The notes under the pieces were generated by a model. The model was not told where the DNA came from. It saw only the letters and a list, made by a program, of their open reading frames with translations, and did no database searches. Shown here one piece after another: positions 55,086 to 64,000 of a stretch of 64,000 nucleotides of DNA. This DNA comes from Posidonia oceanica. Its lineage: Eukaryota > Streptophyta > Magnoliopsida > Alismatales > Posidoniaceae. Made by a program: the position numbers and the translations under genes. Position 1 is the first letter of the stretch; every line of letters begins with the position of its first letter. The stretch lies in contig JAZBRS010000035.1 in NCBI GenBank assembly GCA_037176725.1, positions 50,850,001 to 50,914,000 on the forward strand, read 5' to 3'.

Positions 55086-58000
55086 GTATGATCTTGCTTC
55101 ACTTGTCACTTCCTTGAAAAAACATGCACTTCTCCATGACTTTTCTTGATCGATCAATTTGTAAAACAATGTACATGTCAATAACGGTAGAGTAGTTTTA
55201 TTCAACAACACATACATAGACACAAGTGGTTGAAATCCAACTCACATGGGTGCATCTAGGGTGACTTTTCAAAACTGAAAAAATTCCGTTGAAGTTGAAA
55301 CTTCACAAAGTTTGTTACGTTTAAGAGTTTGTTTGGTAAAAATTCTAGATCATAAAATTTGAGGAAGTTCACAATCATTATTAAACACACCAAGGCAAAG
55401 ATCCAATATGGAAAGATCTTAACTTCGTTAGTTACGTTCTAATTAGGTTTTTGGTGTTTCTTAACTAGCTTTCAATGTTTCATTAACTTTTCTTGTAAAA
55501 AACTAGTTAACTTTCATTAAATTAGTTAAAAAATGAAATCCAGTAAAATTAAAATTTTGGGAGCTTTGTAGTACTTATCTTAGCAAATGCTTTGTTTTGC
55601 AAGTTAGAAGTCCTAAAATCACTTGATTTTTGGGTCTCGAGCATGCCAATATATCTAGGTCACATCCAAAGGTGTAGATTTTCAATCTGAAGGATGAATA
55701 GAGAGACCAAAAAAGATTATCTCGCTTAAGTTAAGGTCGCCCCTTATTCAATCCTTTCCCTATAAGTAGTGTAGATTCAATGGTTTTAAAGCAAGCATTG
55801 TTAGAACGCCAAAGCAATTCATGGATCATTTATCTAAATCATTTAGATTTGGTACACACAAAAGCATAGGTCCTTTAGAAACTTCTAACATATATATTTA
55901 TTCATTTACAAATTCATTGATTTCTATGAGTTATAATTAGCATATTATAGATTCCTAAGCTAGAAGTTCCAAAATCACTTAACATTTCATTTATATGTAT
56001 CTCAGGGTCCTTTTGTTTCCACTTTTCCTAGAATCTAGATTCTATCTTATTATTTTTACTAAACTTAGGCTCGTATTTACTAGAAGGAACTACAAGATGA
56101 ATTATAGCAATTTAGTAACTTAGGGACACAAATTCAATAATTTCGACCATTGTAGTTCAGTAAACGAGGCATTACTCTTTTTAAGTTAGTAGAAAGTCAT
56201 TAAAATTCCTACAAGTTAGATCAATACGTTAGAAGTTTGGAAAACAAATGAAATTCAATTTATAGACATTATAGAAATTTTAGATCAAGACCTATGATTT
56301 AGTTTTTTCATTTAAATAATACATCATGATATCTAGACATTGGGTTTCTAAGTCAATAGAAAACTATTAAATTTGTGTAAAGTAAGATCACCTAGCCATA
56401 AGTATCTAAATGACTTGATTTTCAATCCATAGACTATTTAGAGGGTGTAGATCAAAGGTTAAAATTTTTCTTTTGGATATCAATTCATGAGTTCTTGATG
56501 GAGCTCACCTAATGTTAGGGGAGACCAAGTCTCATTGGTTCTTCTCCCTATATATATACTGCAAAGAACTAATAAGAAATGATCTCATCTACCATAAATA
56601 AGATAAGCGCCATATCAAAATTATTAATTTTAGGCCCATTTTTTTTATGAACGAACTGTATATTGAGTTATTAAATTATAGTCATTCATTAATATAGAGA
56701 TGCAAATTCAATAATATAAAGCAAATACTGATTTGAGACCCATGCTTTACTAGATGAAGTACTAGATTACTAAATTACTGCAATTCAATAATGTGAAGAC
56801 TAAAGTTTAGTAATTTTCACTACTATAATTCAATAAATGAGGCATTACACTTTTTAACAAAAGATCGTTAATTTATGTACAAGTTTGATCACTAACCTAG
56901 AAGTCTCAAAATGTATGAATCGGAGAGGATAAAACAAGCTCAAGGAGGGGTGGAGGAGGAGGTGGATTTGAGTGGTCGGGGGGGGGGGGGGGGGGGGGGG
57001 GGGGCATGGGGTGTGTGGAATGCAGCATCGAATTAGAGAGGGGAGGGATACGGTTGCTATTTTGGGATGGGAGAAAGGGTTTTAAATGAAAGGGAAATTA
57101 GGAATGAGAGATAAATTGGAGGTGGTTTCCATAACTACTAGCTAAATAAATGAGATTCTTAATTTTTTTTAAATCTAATTTGATGAAGATGGACGGTTGT
57201 GATTTATGACCTTACATAACCTAGGTAAGGGCGGACCTCTCTAGATATTAACTCTATAGGAAAATTATTAGGTGAGGACCTTTCTTACTTTTGATATTTA
57301 AGACCCTTCATCATCCATTGTTAATAACACATCCAACGTTTTTGATAATTACTATTTTAAAAAAAAATTATAATGCATTTTTGGAAGTATTCAACGTTGA
57401 TGCAACACTTGATCCTTAAATTGTGGTTGTTATCTCTCTTAATAGCTGTTAACTTTTTTCTCTCTTAACAATTGTAAATCAAAATTTATTGATTCCCGCT
57501 TATTTCCTTTTTTTCTTGTGTTTTCAATTTGAATTTTTTCATCTCCTTACTTCCAATTTTACAATTAGCAATTATTCTTTCCTATTTCATAGATTTGAAT
57601 TTGAAACACATATTTTTCTTCTTATTCTTCTTTTTCTCTTGCCATTACGTCTCATCTTCATCTTCATCTTTAAGAGTAATTTCATACGTGTCCATTATTC
57701 ACGATGTCTTTTAGAGTAACATCTTTGACTGCATCTTTTAGATTAATTTCATACATGTCTATTATGTTGTTCACAGCATTCAGGACAATATTTCACTATC
57801 AAGGCTTGCATTTGCCATTACATGTCCATTGTTCACCATCAATTAGACCTGTTAATCCTTGATATAACACAATAACACGATAAAATTTGGTAATAATTTT
57901 TTTAGCTATTTTGAAATATTTATGTAATTCATGGTTAATGAACATAACTTTATTTTGATACAATTGGACACAAATAATACCTGACTCAACACGACTAGAA

Positions 58001-59199
58001 CCAATTAAACCTAGATATTACACATTTAACAATGATAATGGATTACAAAGCATATTATTACCAAATTGAATACAAATTCCTTTGATACATGTTTAAAATT
58101 ATTGTATTATTAATAGTCAATGATAATTTTTTCAAAATACAAGAAATGTTGTTGGAAAAATGATAGACATGATAACACGATTAGCTTGACACGATAAGTA
58201 TACAATACGACCCAATTGACAGGTCTACTATCAATATCTAGATATTAAACATGTCTATTGTTCTCCTTCTCATTATCAAGCCACAAAATCTTATATATTT
58301 GTATACTTTTTGAGAGTGTGTGGAATAATTAGTATCTAGAATGAAAAGATATGGGTAATACTGGTGTCATTTTTCATATCACTACAGTACAACGTATTAC
58401 ACAAAATATTCTTCAAATTTATTGTTGTATCTATGCTTTTCATACATAGTCATAATCTATTGAATTTCATATGCTTAGTTATGTAAAATATATGCACTTA
58501 AGTATGTTTCAAGTACTAGACCAAAAAAAACTTATTGGTATTAGTATCATTACATATTGTAACACCTATAGTCCATGTGGGTGAGGGGCGTATTGCAAGT
58601 GCGTATTGGCCACGTGTATTTTAGTAGTTCAGAATCTGGGACTGAGTTTCCATTTAACTGTATCTCGGTGTTTAATTTGGGATCCACACGTGAGGGCCTT
58701 AAGAGAGGGTTTGCGATGGCATCAAAGAGAAGAGAGGAGAAGAGGAATTAAATCAAAGGATGAAGGAGACACTGGAGAAGAAGAAATGGGAGGAGAATAT
58801 GAGGGAGAGAGAGAGAGGTAAGAAGGGGAATGGAAGGCTGTCGATGTTCGCCGATTGTTGCCGTCGCTCGCCTTTGCTACCACGCTGTTGCTACTGCTGT
58901 CATGACATCGGGGTCACCATTGCCACCATCTCTGTGCCAAGCAAGCATGGGAGTCAATCATCAGTGAATGTTACACGCACTACCCATCTCTATCTTCCTC
59001 GTTAAGCTCATGATAGTGTAATTTGTGCCTTGGATTTTGTGAATGGAATCCATGTTGTTGGCAACCAGGGAGAGCTAGGCACAGTGATGGGTTCTTGCAA
59101 AGGCAATCCATCTCATTTGTGTGATTTTGAACTGATCTTTGAGTGGATCGGTATATATAATGTATGAATGTGTGGATTACAACTTGGATTTCAGTTTTC
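55086..59199 (+). other. CSLA: CSLA intron 3, proximal part
   Basis: AT-rich, no gene recognised. It includes a run of 27 G (56978-57004), a T/C-rich stretch at 57480-57720 and purine-rich GAGAGA sequence at 58720-58820. Short inverted or direct repeats may be remnants of small transposons, but none has clear ends. Confidence 0.55.
56978..57004 (+). repeat. Poly-G run of 27 bases
   Basis: Uninterrupted G27 in an otherwise AT-rich intron. The length is unreliable in any assembly. Confidence 0.8.
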
Positions 59200-59826
59200 T
59201 ACATGTTTTGTGCTTGGATTGCTTGTGTTTGGTAGGGATTGGGATTTGGGTTTAGGTGACATGCTCTATGTTCTTCTGCACTGGGGGCACGTGTTCTCCC
59301 CACATAGAACCCGCACATAATGTCCATGCAGTTCCCTGGGGGGCAGTGCATGTAGTGGGTTTTAGTGGTGATTTGGCGAGCACTTTGAATCGATTTTCTA
59401 GCTTTCTTTTGGGTTGTGCTTTTGTGGTTTTGCGTAGCTTTTTGTGTGGAGTTTTGCACGGTATTTTGTGATGTTGGAAAAGAAATGCATAAGTTTTGCA
59501 AAGGTTTTGAAAAATGGTTTTCTGAGGTTTTGAGGAACCAAAAGGGCCATAGGGTCGTACTGGCAAACCAGGGATGACTGATACCTCTAGAGGGTTAGGT
59601 ACGAGTCCGAGGTTGAGGTTCCAAGCTGTGCTGGCAGGGTCAAGGTTAGAGTCCCTAGGTGGCCTGGGCATAGAGACTTGGGTGCTAGTAGGGTCAGGAG
59701 TCTAGGCCAGGCTTGGGTGGCCCAGGCACTGAGGACGTCGAGAGGGTGAACCCTGTGTTTGTCCCAAAGTGGACCTGTAGAGGGTTCTTAGAGTATAAAT
59801 CCGAGACAGAGGAGCTCCTAGACAGG
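59200..59826 (-). repeat. CSLA: Dispersed repeat, minus-strand copy of the family at 49190-49950
   Basis: Shares several words with 49190-49950 in inverted orientation. The solo LTR at 59832-63352 appears to lie inside it, with the remainder at 63358-63660. Confidence 0.5.
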
Positions 59827-59831
59827 GTGGC

Positions 59832-62800
59832 TTGTCCATGGTAGTGCAGGTCTCCAGCAATGCGATGGAGTTGTGGTTGAGTGTGATTGTGAGTGCTCGA
59901 TCCCTTTGGGGGATCTGGATCGGCGAGGGCCCGGACAGAGAGAGGTCTTCATGGATAGCGACACGAAGGAGGAAAACAAAAAGATAAGATAAAACAGATT
60001 CGTCACCTAGTCTATTCAATCAGGAGACGAGGAAAATTAGGGGAAATGCAAGAAAACCTGCAAATGAATGCAATGCTATGCAAAAAGGATGACTCATGCC
60101 AAGGACGAGGGTAAAATGGTCACTACGGGTTCAAAGAAAAGGTAAGGACTCCTGTTACGCACGGGGAAGGTGTTAGGCACCCAAGGAATCAGTCTTCCAA
60201 GGCTAATCGCTTGCATTTGCAGGATTATCGACAATGCTTGCCTTTTAACTGTACGCCCAGGGGGCGAGGGATGCTTTGCCATGCTATGTATGTTTAAATG
60301 TCTAAATGCCTGAATGCCATGCATAGAAATTAAACGTGCAGCCTATGTGCTCAGCAGCGTTGCCTGTGTTCCAAACTGGGCGAGCCCTGGTTCGTGAGAA
60401 CTCCAAACAGTAAGCATCACTGCCCTAAATGCTATGCAGGCGAGAAAACAAAATACTGAGTAAAAACCATGCAATGCGAAGCGACATCCGATGGAAATCA
60501 AGTAAAACAAGTCCGACGCAAAAAAACCACGGGAAAGTGGGCGATGCAAGGCGTAAAACAGGAAGCAGGGGTCTGGCAGCATACATGGGTATTAAGACAT
60601 GTGTCGAAGGCAATAAAATGCGGAAAGCGACAAGCAAAATGAAATCGGTGCTTTAAAACAGTGCTGAAAACTGCAATGTGTTGGACGCTCGACTGACCAG
60701 CGTCCTATGTTGGATGCTGGAATAGCTAGCGTCCAACACAGAGAAATGAGTAACTGAAGGAAAGCATGCATGCAAACTTGGTAAAACATGGATTTAATAT
60801 TGGATGAAAACCATGGACAGATAAAGCAGGCTAAAAGACCAAGGCACAAATCCCAGAAATCAAATGCAAGCATTAAAATGATTTTAAACAGGCAAAGGGT
60901 GTTAGACGCTGGCAATATCAGCGTCCAACGTTGGACGCTATGAACCTCAACGTGCATCGACAGGGCCTGGGTTTTAAAATAAATGCATGCATGGACATGA
61001 TGCAAAATGCAAGATGGCAACAGAAGACGTGCATATCATGCTATACAATCCAAATAAACAGCCAAAAGGAGATTTAGGAACATGGCACAGGCATAAAGCA
61101 TGATTTAAACATTGTAGAGTGTTGGACGCTGGGATACACAGCGTCCAACGTTGGACGCCTTGTGTACCAGCAGCCAACACAGAGCACATAGAGAAATAGA
61201 AAGAAAAGCATGCAAAGCAATAAGATGGTATTTAGGCATGCATCCAAGTCACTATAAACAGGCTAAATCTAGGCATGCACACAGAGGAAACAAACATCCT
61301 GCAAAAGAAGGCATCTAAGAAGCAGGTACAAGAAAATAGAAGGCTGGGGTGTTGGATGCTAGCATAGCTATGTCCTACGTTGGACGCCAGTACCACCAGC
61401 AGCCAACGCAGAGAGGCACACCCAAGAAAAACTAGCATATAACACGATCGAAAGCTTTATAAACTTGAAAGTAGTTGTTAGAGGGCTCAAACACAACCAC
61501 ACAAACATGGATCAAGCAAACACAAGAGATAATAGCATCATGCAAGCATTAAGGCATAAGCAGCTAAGTAGAAACGTAAGACGTTGGGTACACCGGCGTC
61601 CAATGTTGGACGCCTTGTGTACTAGCAGCCAACGTTGAGAGGCAGGCACACCAAGCAGTAAAGAGAACTAAGCCCATGGATCACTTAAACATGCATTCAA
61701 GCTACTGAAAATAGGCAAACTCTAAGCATACATCCATGGATCAAATAAGTATCCTAAATAAAGGAGGCATCTGAGCATTAAAATGCAAGTAGGCATACAA
61801 GGGTGTAGGACACTAGATATACCAGCGTCCAACGTAGGACGCTGGAAACCACGCGTCTTACACCCAGGAAAGATGGCAAGGCATTCAGAAACATGAAATG
61901 TAAATCTAAGCCAAGAACAAAACTAGGCATACATAACATGGCATTTGGAAGCATGAAGGAAGGCATGCAACAAAAATCCACAAAGAGTAAGATTCAGACC
62001 ATGCCAAGAAGGAAACAAATTAAAACAAGCTAGCAGGGGTTTTGGATGCAGCCTTATGGGGCGTCCAACGTTGGACGCACCAGGTTGTGCATCCAATAGG
62101 TCGGGATCTTCCCCAGCCAAAACCAGTGGCCAAATCGACCAAAAACTGGGATCTAACTAGCTAGGAAGCAAGAGTGAGTGACGACGAGCATGTCCATGTG
62201 CTCGGTGCCAAAAATGGGTTGGTGGATTGCTCCACCCACCTCCTCCTCGCAGCCGGTGGCCACGTCTCCTCCGGCCATTGAAGAGGCCGGCAAGGCGTGT
62301 TACCTGGCTGTGACACTTCAAGAGTGTAGAGGAGGCTTCCCTAGACCTAGTGCGTGCTGTCGCACGCTCAAAGGCCGGCGACCTGAGGTGGTCGGTGCAC
62401 CCATCGCCTAACTTCGGCAAGCTAGGTGGGGGGGACGTGTGTGCGGTGCAAAGTGCAGAAAATCTACCCTATCATGCTACCGCATGCATGTACAAGTTAA
62501 GGGAGATGAGAGCTTACCTGGTCGTGGCTTGCAGAGGCATGTTTGCACTCGGCTGGCGATGCGGAAGATGGTAGCCGTGGAACTTCGACGAGCTTCTGGG
62601 ACACGAGAGAAGATCGGGAAAGGGTGGCTAAAGGTTGAGGAATGCTTGTGGTGGATCGCACAAGGCTTGGGAGGCTCTGGATTCTTTAGCAAATGGGTGT
62701 GGTCGTCTGTGGAAGGATGGGTTCTCTATGGTTTTGTTGCACCGGTTTGTGGCAATGGCAGGCGTTGGCAGGGCTTGGCAGGGCTCGTGGAGAGTGGGGA

Positions 62801-63352
62801 GGTCACGTGGGATGTCAGGTGAAGTAAGTGGATGTTAGGAGAGGTCGTGAAAGTCGTCGTGGTGGCAGGGCGGAGGTGGCACAGCAGTGAGGGGTGGTGA
62901 GAGTGGGAAGACCGCTGGGGGAGAGGAGACACGATGGTAGGCTGAGTAAGTGGCCTTGGCGTGTAGTGGGTGGCTGTGAGCGGTGAGGGGACACAGTAGT
63001 AGGTTGGGAAGGATGGCGGAGGGGACAGGAGCAGTGAGCTAGAGGTGGCGGATGCGGTTTGCAATCCTCGACTCGTTGGACGCTGGCATAGAGTGCGTCC
63101 AATGTAGGATGCGGCTAATGCTAGCGTCCAACGAGTCCAGGAGGTTAAAGGCTATTTTGGGTGTTTTTTGGCTTAGGTTAGGTGTGGGCCAAGGCTTAGG
63201 AAGTCTTAGGCGATGCTTTTGTGAGGGTTTAGGTGGGTTTAGGAAGGTTTTAGGGTTTGGTGATGTTTCAGGGGAGAATGGCTATCCTAGGGTCCGAGCG
63301 AGCTTGTAGGAGGATCCACCATCATCCAGGCTATCAAAATGGGGTATCTATA
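59832..63352 (-). repeat. Solo Tat LTR (3.5 kb) in CSLA intron 3, GTGGC target duplication
   Basis: On the minus strand it starts TATAGATACCCCATTTTGAT at 63352 and ends CATGGACAA at 59832. GTGGC occurs on both sides (59827-59831 and 63353-63357). It contains the conserved block (60125-60205), the GCTTACTGT block (about 60400) and a mutated primer-site look-alike (59997-60007). A series of TTGGACGC/GCGTCCAA hairpins is described separately. No internal Tat sequence is attached. Confidence 0.85.
60676..62100 (-). repeat. Seven TTGGACGC/GCGTCCAA hairpin modules at ~225-bp spacing
   Basis: Module starts at about 60676, 60899, 61119, 61349, 61579, 61801 and 62036, spaced 220-235 bp; an eighth lies at about 63075-63135. 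Each module has two adjacent inverted repeats, for example at 61121 GTTGGACGCTG, 7 nt, CAGCGTCCAAC, immediately followed by GTTGGACGC...GCAGCCAAC. Stems vary between modules but mostly keep pairing. Confidence 0.8.
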
Positions 63353-63357
63353 GTGGC

Positions 63358-64000
63358 ACGACAGGTTTTGGTGTTGTGTGTGTGAGTTGTGGTTTCTTGA
63401 ACACTGATTTTGGTTTTCAAGCTCTGGTATAGTAGAGACCATGGTTTTCGAGATAAGGATTTGTGTTGGTTTTGGATATGATTTGGCATATAGTAGCCAT
63501 TCCAAGAGTTTATAAAGAGATTTAAAAAATGCACATGTTTTGAAAGGAAAAAGAGGAAATGGTTTTTAAAAGCATATTTCAAAATTGATTTTATGTATGT
63601 CTGCAATAGAGTTTTGTAGGTTTTGGGCCCCTTTGCAGGTTTTGGACTTGGTGCTGCCGAGACGAGCTACCATGTGGCTTGGGGTGCTGAGTGTCAACAG
63701 CTCCAGTTTTGCTTTGTTGTTTTTAGTAGCTGGTAGGCGTGTGCTGGGTGACTATTAAATGTCACTCACATGTGTTTTTGGTAATTTTCTTGCAGGTGCA
63801 AATATTGAAGATGTAGTCTAGTCTAATGAATATAGTTGGAGTCATATAGCCATACACCACAGGTTTTGGGTAGAGTTAGGTTTTGTTGAGTTTTGTTTCA
63901 GTTTATTTGTTAATTTATCTAAATTCCTTGCATTTTATTGAGTTATTCATTTAATAATAGCTCTAGGTGAGTTAAGTGCTAGATTGTAATGCCTAGGGGC
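63358..64000 (+). other. CSLA: CSLA intron 3, part right of the solo LTR
   Basis: 63358-63660 looks like the other half of the repeat interrupted by the solo LTR. The rest is AT-rich with no gene recognised and no CSLA exon 4. Confidence 0.45.

Noticed and set aside
1..64000. tRNA, rRNA or other structural RNA genes
   Set aside because: I saw no cloverleaf or rRNA-like sequence; a scan with tRNAscan-SE and Infernal would settle it.

Overview
This is nuclear DNA from a land plant, probably a seed plant. The window is built almost entirely of nested transposable elements around fragments of genes for cellulose synthase-like A (CSLA, glucomannan 4-beta-mannosyltransferase). The plant call rests on the spliced CSLA exons, Ty3/gypsy Tat-type elements with very long LTRs, Ty1/copia elements and a hAT transposon. 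The species cannot be read from the sequence.

Layout. 1-15393 (+): 3' part of a Tat-lineage gypsy element. It has intact pol (RT, a degenerate RNase H, a second RNase H, integrase), a broken extra ORF, a structured 3' non-coding region and a 7.2-kb 3' LTR carrying a 30-bp/180-bp tandem array. 15394-27566 (-): a second, decayed Tat element (gag, protease, G-patch, RT, C-terminus of the same extra ORF, 5' LTR) with a ~4.2-kb internal deletion. 27567-33664 (+): a decayed copia element (copia 1), split in its RNase H by a solo Tat LTR (30835-33246). 33665-34423 (+): last exons of a broken CSLA copy whose coding sequence copia 1 appears to have entered. 34575-39158 (+): a complete but decayed copia element (copia 2) with AAAAT target duplications. 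42044 onward (+): a second CSLA gene, exons 1-3 (42044-42451, 42802-42900, 54833-55085), with an 11.9-kb intron 2 and an intron 3 running past the window end. Intron 2 holds a hAT transposon (43580-49147), itself hit by a solo LTR (45913-48592), and another solo LTR (51152-52904). Intron 3 holds a solo LTR at 59832-63352.

The inferred order of insertion on the left is: CSLA exon, then copia 1, then the minus-strand Tat element and a solo LTR inside copia 1, then the plus-strand Tat element inside the minus-strand one.

The strongest candidate for something undescribed is the 3' non-coding region of the Tat elements. About 35 short inverted repeats stand in a row at 6657-7753. Their stems change in a compensatory way (GATA/TATC, GACA/TGTC, GGTA/TACC, GATGA/TCATC, GATAAGT/ACTTATC) while the loops stay alike, and a 12-bp-stem hairpin is conserved in both Tat elements. 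This is the pattern expected of selected nucleic-acid structure, although array amplification could produce part of it. Other points worth a second look are a primer-binding-site look-alike inside the LTRs, an ~80-bp block shared by six LTRs of very different length, TTGGACGC hairpin modules in the 59.8-63.4 kb LTR, and eleven premature stops in copia 2 that are all TAG.
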